Part shown: in pieces, positions 24,842-32,275 of the stretch | Position numbering within the stretch: position 1 is the first letter of the stretch | How the letters are laid out: every line of letters starts with the position of its first letter | Program-made: the position numbers and the translations under genes | NCBI GenBank assembly: GCA_024644775.1 | Contig: JAHEHB010000006.1 | Span: 1-33,839, forward strand | Length of the DNA stretch: 33,839 nt | Source of the DNA: Deltaproteobacteria bacterium | Lineage (GTDB): Bacteria; Desulfobacterota; Desulfobacteria; Desulfobacterales; SURF-15 | Direction: 5' to 3' | Notes under the pieces: generated by a model | Databases searched by the model: none | What the model saw: only the letters and a program-made list of their open reading frames with translations | What the model was told of the DNA's origin: nothing

Positions 24842-25351
24842 ATGGCGGATCGAGAGACGAAAAAGAACTTTATCGGCTTTGATCGAGTGGTTGCGATTAT
24901 AACCGTACCCATCGCCCTGTTCCTGATCTATGTGGCCTACAGCGCCCCCAAATCCAACATTCCGCAAACTCTCGGCCCCGAGGCCATGCCGATTGCGGTT
25001 CTGATACTCATTATTGTGTGCGCCGTATTTATTTTTATCAACGCATCCGGTGACACGCACGAATCCACACCCGCAACGGATGTCGAAGAGGCACCACCGG
25101 CCTCGACGGGGGTTGACAAATACAAAATAGTGGTGCTGGTGGTATTGGGGTTGGTGGTTTATGGGATTATGCTCGAACCAGTCGGTTTCGTTATCAGCAC
25201 AACGCTTTTGGTGCTCTATTCAGCGCGACTGTTCGAAAAAGGCAAATGGGTACGCAACGGAGTGGTAAGCTTACTTTTCAGCATTTCGGTCTATTATTCC
25301 TTCGTGCATCTTCTCGATGTGATGCTCCCGGCGGGTATACTCGAGTGGTAG
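24842..25351 (+). CDS. tctB: TctB-type tripartite tricarboxylate transporter small permease
   Basis: This 169-residue protein has four predicted membrane helices (about 18-36, 50-66, 96-120 and 138-158), separated by a polar, acidic loop near 68-92 rich in T, E, P and A. FPxxLGPxAxP-like IPQTLGPEAMP at 40-50 and the GFVISTTLLVLYSARLF segment near 115-131 fit the TctB family. The start is ATG at 24842 with GGAG upstream. TctB usually precedes tctA; here it follows it, which is a common alternative order. It completes the importer. Confidence 0.9.
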   Translation: MADRETKKNFIGFDRVVAIITVPIALFLIYVAYSAPKSNIPQTLGPEAMPIAVLILIIVCAVFIFINASGDTHESTPATDVEEAPPASTGVDKYKIVVLVVLGLVVYGIMLEPVGFVISTTLLVLYSARLFEKGKWVRNGVVSLLFSISVYYSFVHLLDVMLPAGILEW

Positions 25352-25470
25352 CCCCTTGTCCGCCTGGCGGACTTAAAAACTGTTACCGCATATGTTGAGA
25401 CAAAAGACTTCTACGCCCCATACAAGGCGTAGTTTAGAGATCCAAGCCAGTAATTGCAAGGGGATCCCCA
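25352..25470 (+). other. Spacer with two hairpins after tctB
   Basis: GTCCGCC-T-GGCGGAC at 25358-25372 and CTACGCC ... GGCGTAG at 25411-25432 are inverted repeats with seven-base arms. Neither is followed by a clear T run (TTAAAA and TTTAGA). They may attenuate or process the transcript between tctB and the next gene. No start signal of a further gene is seen apart from AAGGGG before 25471. Confidence 0.5.
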
Positions 25471-26121
25471 ATGGAAGGGATAAGAGTTCTTTCGGTAACC
25501 GGCATGTTGGGCACCGGATATCTTGAAAGCAGTCTGCAAAAAGGGTTGTCCTGGAAGCCCCACTTCATCGGTTGCGACGCAGGCTCCACAGACGGTGGCC
25601 CGACAAGTCTTGGAAAAGGGGAGTGCGCATACGCGCGAGCAGCGGTGAAACGTGATTTGCGTCTGGCCCTGTCGGCTGCCCGGAGCCGCCGCATCCCGTT
25701 TATCCTCGGATCCGCCGGATACGCGGGCGCCGATTCCAATCTGGAATGGACGGTGAACATCGTAAAAGAGATTGCCCGCGAAGAGGGGCTTCATTTCAGG
25801 ATGGCCGTCATCCATTCGGAACAGGACAAAGATTACTTGAAAAAAAAGCTGGCAGCCGGAAAGATTGTGCCCCTTAAACCGGCACCGAACTATGATGAAA
25901 CGGTCATCGACAGGAGCGAACACATTGTCGGGGTCATGGGCGCAGGGCTCCGTCTTTCCGTGGTGACCCTGGTCGGAAGCATCATTCTCATCGCTCCCCA
26001 TCTAAACGGTGCGGTAGTGGGGGTGTTGGCAATCTGCGGTGCGTACACCGCGGAAACCCTGATTCTGGGATGGCAAATCAGAGGCCGGGTGAAGGGAACG
26101 GGGCCGCTGTTCGCTCACTGA
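25471..26121 (+). pseudogene. Chimera: N-terminal third of an AtuA-like protein joined to a hydrophobic tail
   Basis: The continuous 216-codon frame begins like AtuA-family proteins: RVLSVTGMLGTGYLESS, DAGSTDGGP near 36-44, AVKRDL at 58-63, LGSAGYAGAD near 79-88 and IAREEGLHFRMAVIHSE near 101-117, up to IDRSEHIVGVMG at about 146-157. There the likeness stops. The remaining 59 residues form one or two hydrophobic helices (about 160-199) with a basic end and do not belong to AtuA. Full AtuA-like proteins are about 450 residues. The start ATG follows AAGGGG. I call it a truncated fusion; a translated membrane-tethered product is possible. The origin of the tail, perhaps a transporter or flippase end, is not recognised. 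Confidence 0.65.
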
Positions 26122-26262
26122 CCCTGTCAAAAAAAGTAAACAACCTTGTCTTCACGGTGAGAGCGGACATTAAGGTGCGAAACAACTGATATCGATTGTA
26201 TAACAGGCATCAAAATTATTATAGAGATTGAGTTGCAAAAAAGACGATCTAAAGGTATTGAA

Positions 26263-27513
26263 ATGCGGCAGACATTTGTTGAGAAAGTGTTTTCACGAAA
26301 ATTAGGACAAAAAGTGAAGGCAGGGGAAATTGTTGAGGTTGTACCGGATGTGGCCATGTCACATGACAACACCGCTGCCATATCTCTAAAGTTTAACGAA
26401 CTCGGTGTGGACGAGGTGTATCATCCGGATATGCACGTGATCGTTTTGGACCATGCGACTCCGCCGCCCACAGAGACGTATGCGGCGAATCAAAAGATTA
26501 TTCGTGAGTTTGTTCAAAGGCATGGAATTAAAAATTTCTACGATGTCAATGTGGGGATATGCCATCAAGTCTTACCGGAAGAAGGATTTACGCTGCCTGG
26601 AAAAATCATTGTTGGAAGTGATTCTCATACCACTACCTATGGGGCTTTTGGGGCATTCAGCACGGGCATCGGAAGAAGCGAAATGGCTGTTATTTTTGCC
26701 ACAGGAAAAATATGGTTCCGCGTACCGGAAAGCATCAAGATAACCGTGGATGGCGTATTACCGAAAGGAATAACTTCCAAAGATATGATTCTTTTTATTA
26801 TCGGTAAGATGGGTGCGGATGGCGCATTGTATCAATCGGTGGAATTTTATGGTGCGGCCATTTCGGATCTATCCGTTGGAAGTCGGATGACCATTACCAA
26901 CATGAGTGTTGAAATGGGGGCGAAAAACGGGTTTATTGAACCGGATAGAAAGCTGTTAAAATGGCTTGATAACCGAGCACGTAGCGACTTTGAAGTGATT
27001 AAAGCGGACGAAGATGCGCAATATGAAAAATCGTTTACTTACGATATCAGCCAGTTGGCGCCACAAATTGCATGTCCACATACCGTTGATAACGTGAAAT
27101 CGGTTTCAGAGGTTGCCGGCACAAAGATCAATCAGGCATTTTTGGGAAGTTGTACCAATGGACGGTTGCAAGATTTAAAGATCGCTGCGACACTGATAGA
27201 AGGAAAGAAGGTTCATCCCAATGTCCGACTTTTAATTTTTCCTGCTTCCATGAATATTTATCGAAAAGCAATGAAAGAAGGATATCTAACAGTGTTGTCA
27301 AAAGCCGACGCCATTATAATGAATCCTGGGTGTGGGCCCTGTTTAGGTGCACACAGCGGGGTATTGGCACCGGGCGAGGTGTGTATCAGTTCATCAAATC
27401 GTAATTTCAGAGGCCGAATGGGCAGCCCGGATGCAGAGGTATATCTTGGCAGCTCGGCCAGTGTAACCGCGGCAGCCATTACAGGAGAGATTGTTGATTT
27501 TCGAGATATATAG
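26263..27513 (+). CDS. LeuC/homoaconitase-type hydro-lyase, large subunit
   Basis: This 416-residue protein is of the aconitase superfamily, isopropylmalate isomerase/homoaconitase large-subunit branch. 4Fe-4S ligands are C297 (GSCTNG), C357 and C360 (PGCGPC). VGSDSHTTTYGAFGAFSTGIG near 117-137 is the characteristic substrate loop. The start is ATG at 26263 after AAAGG; an upstream TTG lacks such a signal. The small subunit is encoded at 29105-29599, separated from it by a flavoprotein gene, which is unusual. Relatives include LeuC, homoaconitase and 2,3-dimethylmalate dehydratase. In this catabolic setting dehydration of a methylated malate is as likely as leucine synthesis, because no other leu genes are present. 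Confidence 0.88.
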   Translation: MRQTFVEKVFSRKLGQKVKAGEIVEVVPDVAMSHDNTAAISLKFNELGVDEVYHPDMHVIVLDHATPPPTETYAANQKIIREFVQRHGIKNFYDVNVGICHQVLPEEGFTLPGKIIVGSDSHTTTYGAFGAFSTGIGRSEMAVIFATGKIWFRVPESIKITVDGVLPKGITSKDMILFIIGKMGADGALYQSVEFYGAAISDLSVGSRMTITNMSVEMGAKNGFIEPDRKLLKWLDNRARSDFEVIKADEDAQYEKSFTYDISQLAPQIACPHTVDNVKSVSEVAGTKINQAFLGSCTNGRLQDLKIAATLIEGKKVHPNVRLLIFPASMNIYRKAMKEGYLTVLSKADAIIMNPGCGPCLGAHSGVLAPGEVCISSSNRNFRGRMGSPDAEVYLGSSASVTAAAITGEIVDFRDI

Positions 27514-27531
27514 ATATAGAGATTGACAATT

Positions 27532-29088
27532 ATGGATAAAGACAAAGAGACAACCTATCGAAAGCGGTCAGCAGACGATTTTCCGCAGGCGCAACCATAC
27601 GATGAATATAACCAGGCGCTTGTGAGAAATGTCCATCCCCTCGATTGGCAGAATCCTGAACCTGCGGGTAAATACAATATGGTGGTGATTGGTGCCGGTA
27701 CCTCCGGATTGGTAACCGCTGCAGGAACGGCCGGACTTGGGGGCAACGTCGCTTTGATTGAACGTGATCTGATGGGAGGCGATTGCCTGAATGTCGGCTG
27801 TGTGCCCTCTAAAGCGTTAATTCGTGCGGCAAGAGCGGCTGCGGATGTTCGATATGCAGGCGACTTTGGCGTGCATGTACCCGAAGGGGTGTCCGTCGAT
27901 TTTCCCGCGATAATGGAAAGAATGCGGCGTTTGAGAGCAGGTATCAGCAAGCATGATTCTGCCAAACGGTTTACGGAGCTGGGCGTCGATGTATTTATCG
28001 GATCCGCTAAATTTACAGGACCCGACACCGTGGCGGTTGAAGGGAAAATATTGACATTTGCCAAAGCGTGCATCGCTACAGGCGCTCGTGCGGCCGAACT
28101 GCCAATTCCGGGTTTAGCAGACGCCGGCTATCTTACCAATGAAACTGTTTTTTCCCTGACTCAACTCCCTAAGCGATTGGGCGTCATTGGAGCAGGCCCG
28201 ATCGGTTGTGAGCTATCACAATGCTTCGCCCGTTTCGGTAGTGATGTTACCCTGATTGAAGCGATGCATGGTATCTTGCCTCGCGAAGATCGTATCGCTG
28301 CTGAAATTGTCGAAAAATCCATGGAACGTGATGGTGTGAAGCTCCGATGCTGTGGAAAAAATCTTCAAATCAAAAAACATGCCGACGGCATTCATTTAAT
28401 GGTTGATTCCCATGGCACTCATTATGACGAAATTGTCGATCATATCCTTCTTGGTGTTGGTAGGGCCCCGAATTTGGAAGACTTAAATCTTGACGCTGCG
28501 GGAGTCGCATACGATAACACCGGAGTTAAAGTAAATGAACGGTTGCAAACAACGAATACCAATATTTACGCAGCGGGTGACATCTGTTTTCCTTATAAAT
28601 TTACCCATACCGCAGATGCAACCGCACGGGTGGTGATTCAAAATGCATTGTTCTTCGGGCGCTCAAAGACAACGACATTAACCATCCCCTGGTGTACCTA
28701 CACGGATCCGGAATTGGCCCATGTGGGTCTTTATCCGAACGAAGCCGAAAAGAAAGGTATCGCCGTCGATACGTTTACAATCGAAATGTCTACGGTGGAT
28801 CGGTCAATTCTTGAAGGTGATGACGCGGGTTTCCTCACCGTACATGTCAAAAAAGGCACCGATCAAATTGTAGGCGCCACCATGGTCTCCAGGCATGCGG
28901 GGGATATGATTTCCGAAATCACACTGGCGATGGTTTCCGGAGCCGGGCTTGGGACCCTATCCAAAACCATACACCCGTACCCCACACAGGCTGAAGCCAT
29001 AAAAAAGGCCGGTGATGCCTACAATCGAACACGATTAACACCACGGGTGGAGAAAATATTCGATACACTACTAAAATGGCGGCGGTAA
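27532..29088 (+). CDS. Dihydrolipoamide dehydrogenase / mercuric-reductase-like flavoprotein
   Basis: This 518-residue class I pyridine-nucleotide disulfide oxidoreductase has the FAD motif GAGTSG at 54-59, the redox-active pair C85 and C90 (GGDCLNVGCVPSKA), a second nucleotide motif GAGPIGCELSQ near 219-229, AAGDIC in the FAD domain end and the dimer-domain HPYPTQAEA near the C-terminus. It carries about 45 extra N-terminal residues before the FAD fold. It lacks the N-terminal heavy-metal domain and the C-terminal cysteine pair of true mercuric reductase. The start is ATG at 27532 with only weak GAGA upstream. It separates the LeuC- and LeuD-like genes. The electron acceptor or disulfide substrate is unknown. 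Confidence 0.86.
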   Translation: MDKDKETTYRKRSADDFPQAQPYDEYNQALVRNVHPLDWQNPEPAGKYNMVVIGAGTSGLVTAAGTAGLGGNVALIERDLMGGDCLNVGCVPSKALIRAARAAADVRYAGDFGVHVPEGVSVDFPAIMERMRRLRAGISKHDSAKRFTELGVDVFIGSAKFTGPDTVAVEGKILTFAKACIATGARAAELPIPGLADAGYLTNETVFSLTQLPKRLGVIGAGPIGCELSQCFARFGSDVTLIEAMHGILPREDRIAAEIVEKSMERDGVKLRCCGKNLQIKKHADGIHLMVDSHGTHYDEIVDHILLGVGRAPNLEDLNLDAAGVAYDNTGVKVNERLQTTNTNIYAAGDICFPYKFTHTADATARVVIQNALFFGRSKTTTLTIPWCTYTDPELAHVGLYPNEAEKKGIAVDTFTIEMSTVDRSILEGDDAGFLTVHVKKGTDQIVGATMVSRHAGDMISEITLAMVSGAGLGTLSKTIHPYPTQAEAIKKAGDAYNRTRLTPRVEKIFDTLLKWRR

Positions 29089-29104
29089 TGTAAGGAAATT
29101 TGTA

Positions 29105-29599
29105 ATGATAATCATAGGACGTGTCTGGAAATATGGTGATGATGTCAATACGGATGTCATCTTTCCCGGTAAGTACACGTATACGATACATGAACCATCC
29201 GAAATGGCGACGCATGCCTTGGAAGGCTTAGACCCAACCTTTGCCAAAGAAGTTCAAAAAAACGACATTCTCGTCGCCGGAAAAAATTTCGGCTGCGGGA
29301 GTTCACGAGAACAGGCTGCCACCTGTTTGAAATATTCGGAAATCGGTTCGGTCGTAGCCAAATCCTTTGGAAGAATTTTTTTTAGAAACGCTATTAACGC
29401 CGGCTTGCCGTTAGTTCAGTGCCAAGAAGCGGTGGATGTCATCGGAAATGGGGAAAGCGTGCAAATTGATTACAAGAAAGGACAATTAGTGTGCGAGGCC
29501 GGTCAGTTTCAGTTTGAACCGCTGCCAAAATTTATACTAGACATACTCAACGATGGCGGGCTGATTCCACATACGAAAAAGAAATTGAGAAAGGACTAA
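29105..29599 (+). CDS. LeuD/homoaconitase-type hydro-lyase, small subunit
   Basis: This 164-residue protein is the swivelling small subunit. GRVWKYGDDVNTDVIFPGKY near 5-24 and the substrate loop GKNFGCGSSREQA at 59-71 are typical of LeuD-like subunits, and the loop between them is short, as in the bacterial/archaeal homoaconitase-like branch. The start is ATG at 29105 after AAGGAAA. Together with the LeuC-like protein it should isomerise or dehydrate a hydroxy-dicarboxylic acid. The separation from its partner by the flavoprotein gene suggests that all three are made from one transcript. Confidence 0.9.
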   Translation: MIIIGRVWKYGDDVNTDVIFPGKYTYTIHEPSEMATHALEGLDPTFAKEVQKNDILVAGKNFGCGSSREQAATCLKYSEIGSVVAKSFGRIFFRNAINAGLPLVQCQEAVDVIGNGESVQIDYKKGQLVCEAGQFQFEPLPKFILDILNDGGLIPHTKKKLRKD

Positions 29600-29604
29600 A
29601 ATAT

Positions 29605-29703
29605 ATGAGTGAATCCTGTCACGTCGAATCTATCCCATATGGGACGGATAAACTAATTCTTCAAGTGCCCAAAAAGGAATTAGCCCCAGATAAACCCCTA
29701 TAA
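29605..29703 (+). pseudogene. N-terminal remnant of a LarA-like (lactate racemase family) protein
   Basis: A 32-codon frame begins at ATG 29605, with AAAGGA upstream, and reads VESIPYGTDKLILQVPKKEL. This matches the opening of LarA/DUF2088 proteins, which start with a strand of the type PYG-x-x-x-L-x-x-x-(I/V)-P. It then stops at TAA 29701, while normal LarA proteins have over 400 residues. The rest of the gene is absent from this window, so almost all of it was deleted while its translation start was kept. The assignment rests on a short match. Confidence 0.5.
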
Positions 29704-29740
29704 TCCAGAATAAATCCGGATAAACAAGTGGAGAAATCAT

Positions 29741-30136
29741 ATGGATACCACGGAACTCATGAAAGGAGCGATCGATATTCACATTCACATCGGACCGGAT
29801 CCCAACAGACGTCGTCGGGTAAACGGTTACGAGGCGGCCATTCAGGCGAAAGAAGTCGGTATGCGGGGTGTTGTTTTTAAAAGCCACGATTACAACACGA
29901 CACCCGTAGCATACACCGTTCAACAATTAGTTTCAGACGTAGAGCTATACGGTGGTGTATCATTAGATGTGGAAGTCGGTGGACTCAATCCGACAGCTGT
30001 GGAAGCAGCCGGTAAGCTTAATTCTAAAATCGTATGGATGTACATTGAAATCATGAGACACTTCGGCATTACAGAGGATGAAATCATTACGATGATCAAG
30101 ACAAATCCTGCAAAAGCCCTTGGTTTGCCTGTTTGA
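29741..30136 (+). pseudogene. Internally deleted DUF6282-like amidohydrolase-related gene
   Basis: This 131-residue frame begins with GAIDIHIHIGPDP at 9-21 (metal-binding-type H14 and H16), GMRGVVFKSH near 40-49 and VGGLNPTAVEAA near 79-90, all typical of the N-terminal part of DUF6282 proteins. After IVWM at 97-100 it jumps to IEIMRHFGITEDEIITMIKTNPAKALGLPV, the typical end of the barrel. About half of the usual length of nearly 300 residues is missing between them, yet the frame is kept. The ribosome-binding site GTGGAG is intact. An enzyme without the middle of its barrel would hardly be active, so I list it as a deletion remnant. Confidence 0.62.
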
Positions 30137-30178
30137 TACCGCAGCGAATCTAAATCGATTTTCCTGGGAGAATTGTCA

Positions 30179-31819
30179 ATGCGTCGACTACCCAAAGAAG
30201 AAATCACGACAGATGTTTTGGTCATTGGTGGTGGCGCTGCTGGATTGATGGCGGCACTCGAGGCAAAGCAAAAAGGCTTGGATGTCACTGTCGTTTCAAA
30301 AAGCAAAATCGGTGGAAGCGGAAACACCATTATCTCCGGCACAAATATGGCCATATTGGCCCCGGGGCCGGGCACGGAGGATTCCCATGAAATATTCGTA
30401 AGGGACACGCTTCGAGCCGGAAAAGAGGTCAATGATCGGATTATGATGGATCTGTACCTGAAAGGATCTTCGGAGATAATTGATAAGCTGACGGAATGTG
30501 GGGTAGCTTTTAGGAAACTCGACAATCAACTCATGAAAAAAAAGGCACCGGGACATTCTGTTCCAAGGTCCTTCACAACAGATTTTAGCACGTATCCCTA
30601 TTTAACACGAGGCCTTTCTCTCACGCTTCCTCTGCTGAAAACTGTCCAACAAATCGGCATAAAGACTATTGATTTTGCACCGGTGATTAAACTTCTCTGT
30701 GTTGATGGACGCGTTTGTGGCGCTATAGCTATCTGTAAAAAACCGGAAACTGTGCTCATTTTTCGCACCGGCGTCGTGATACTGGCAGCTGGAGGTGGCG
30801 GAATGTTGTTCGCCCGATCCAATAACACAGGGGATATTACTGGGGACTCTTACGGTCTCGCATACGAGACAGGCGCCTTGCTCCGAGACATGGAATTTGT
30901 GCAGTACTATCCAACTATGATGTTTTCTCCGATAAAAGTGACAATATCGAGCCCGCTTTTCGGCGAAGGTGCTTTTCTGAGAAACACTCACGGCGAGCGT
31001 TTCATGGAACGATACGACACCGCCGGAGATATGGCGACCCGTGATATCATGACCCGGGCTGTTTTCAACGAGGTGATGGAAGGGCGTGGTGATAAGGGCA
31101 ATATTTATATGGATTGCAGGCACTTGGATGAGGCAATGCTTTGCACGAAATTTGCCGAGCTTCTTCGACTACTTAAGAAAGTGAATATCAACCCTTTGAA
31201 GGATTTGATTCCCATTTCGCCGGCCACCCATTTTTTCATGGGTGGTGTGAGCATCGACAAAAAATGTGAAACCACGGTTCCGGGCCTCCTATCATGTGGT
31301 GAATCCGTTGGTGGACTTCACGGCGCGAACCGCCTGGGGGGAAATGCCTTATCGGAAACCTTTGTGTTCGGTATGATTGCCGGCAGACAGGCTGCTAATA
31401 AATATAATACGCACTTAAAACCGGATTTGCCGGCATTCGACATAGTGCCCTTCCAAGAAGGCAGCATTTCTATATCAGAGCTCAAACAAAATCTCATGAA
31501 AATCTCATGGAAATATTTATCCATTGTAAGAAATTCGCAATTCTGCAAAGTGGCAAAAAATGAAATTAAACGCATATCAGATGCGCTTGACATAATCAGG
31601 ATTCAATCGACAAACGATCTTGTCAGGTATTATGAATTAAAAAACATGATAACGACGGTTAAGCTGATCATAGAAGGGGCACTCGCAAGAAAGGAAAGCA
31701 GAGGCGCACACTATCGTTCTGACTACCCGGATACGGATAATTCGAAGTTTAGAGGAAATTTCTTTTATCAAAACCAAAACGGAGAAATCAAATTGGATTA
31801 TCATCCAGTATCCGATTAG
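30179..31819 (+). CDS. Fumarate reductase / succinate dehydrogenase-type flavoprotein
   Basis: This 546-residue FAD protein carries the dinucleotide motif VIGGGAAG near 15-22, a GGSGNT-type flavin-attachment neighbourhood near 43-48, HFFMGGVSID and the HGANRLGGNALSE signature in the last third, and a conserved MATRDIMTRAV with the likely catalytic arginine in the capping domain. The start is ATG at 30179 after GGGAG; a TTG two codons earlier is less likely. It resembles the SdhA/FrdA/AprA/NadB group, but no iron-sulfur or membrane subunit is next to it. The family reduces or oxidises a C=C bond in a dicarboxylate, so a mesaconate- or citraconate-like substrate is possible here. That is inference from context. 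Confidence 0.84.
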   Translation: MRRLPKEEITTDVLVIGGGAAGLMAALEAKQKGLDVTVVSKSKIGGSGNTIISGTNMAILAPGPGTEDSHEIFVRDTLRAGKEVNDRIMMDLYLKGSSEIIDKLTECGVAFRKLDNQLMKKKAPGHSVPRSFTTDFSTYPYLTRGLSLTLPLLKTVQQIGIKTIDFAPVIKLLCVDGRVCGAIAICKKPETVLIFRTGVVILAAGGGGMLFARSNNTGDITGDSYGLAYETGALLRDMEFVQYYPTMMFSPIKVTISSPLFGEGAFLRNTHGERFMERYDTAGDMATRDIMTRAVFNEVMEGRGDKGNIYMDCRHLDEAMLCTKFAELLRLLKKVNINPLKDLIPISPATHFFMGGVSIDKKCETTVPGLLSCGESVGGLHGANRLGGNALSETFVFGMIAGRQAANKYNTHLKPDLPAFDIVPFQEGSISISELKQNLMKISWKYLSIVRNSQFCKVAKNEIKRISDALDIIRIQSTNDLVRYYELKNMITTVKLIIEGALARKESRGAHYRSDYPDTDNSKFRGNFFYQNQNGEIKLDYHPVSD

Positions 31820-31894
31820 AAAACTGGGTATTTTTTTACCGTTCATTCGTTTCATCAGCAGAGGTCGCCGAGTTTGAACTTAGGTGCTAGGCCC

Positions 31895-32204
31895 CAAATG
31901 GAATGTTGGAAAATAGGAATGATGGGTAGGAAGGAATTCTATCCATCGCGTCACATTCACCGATCTTCCTGGAATGGGTGGATCTGTCGGATATTGGAAC
32001 GGTGGTAACTATGGAACAGACACAAACGCTCAACCGGATTTTGGCAGCGGTGGTATTCCGGAAGGCATGTTTCGAAACTGGGTGGCCGGAGTGCAAGGTG
32101 AATATGAAGAACAAGCACCGGTTCCCGAACCTGGAACTATGGTTCTTCTCGGCTTTGGTTTTATCGGACTCGCAGGTTTGACAAGAAAATTTAGAAAACA
32201 GTAA
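31895..32204 (+). pseudogene. Tail of a PEP-CTERM exported protein
   Basis: The frame ends in APVPEPGTMVLLGFGFIGLAGLTRKFRKQ-type sequence: the PEP motif followed by a transmembrane helix and a basic end, the exosortase-recognised sorting signal. Upstream the frame is open only to a stop at about 31922 and is rich in G, N and T, with VTFTDLPGMGG; no signal peptide is present, though such proteins need one. Full-length proteins are usually over 150 residues. An ATG at 31974 has no ribosome-binding site. The 5' part has probably been lost. It shows that the lineage has, or had, an exosortase system. Confidence 0.68.
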
Positions 32205-32226
32205 CCGATCTTCAATTCCGGAGTTA

Positions 32227-32265
32227 AATCGGCAGGGCCATTGTTGGCCCTGCCGATTTTTATTT
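32227..32265 (+). terminator. Strong rho-independent terminator
   Basis: AATCGGCAGGGCCA at 32227-32240 and TGGCCCTGCCGATT at 32245-32258 form a perfect 14-base stem with the loop TTGT, followed by TTTATTTT. It ends plus-strand transcription behind the PEP-CTERM remnant. On the minus strand it also forms, but with a shorter T run, so it may partly end the convergent phospholipase transcript too. Confidence 0.9.
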
Positions 32266-32275
32266 TCCGTTTTAG

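Noticed and set aside
24605..25060. 151-codon minus-strand frame across the tctA end and tctB start
   Set aside because: It spans two real genes and their spacer in antisense and has no domain.
25460..25469. Palindrome GGGGATCCCC just before the 25471 start as an operator
   Set aside because: It coincides with the ribosome-binding site and is GC-rich and short, so the symmetry is probably accidental.
27532..29088. True mercuric reductase and a mercury-resistance operon
   Set aside because: The protein lacks the metal-binding N-terminal domain and the C-terminal cysteine pair, and no merR, merT or merP is nearby.
29686..29725. Three imperfect CC(A/G)GATAAA-like repeats as possible iterons
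   Set aside because: Too short, unequally spaced and only three; no replication gene nearby.
30602..31123. 173-codon minus-strand frame opposite the flavoprotein gene
   Set aside because: Antisense within a conserved FAD enzyme; no recognisable protein.
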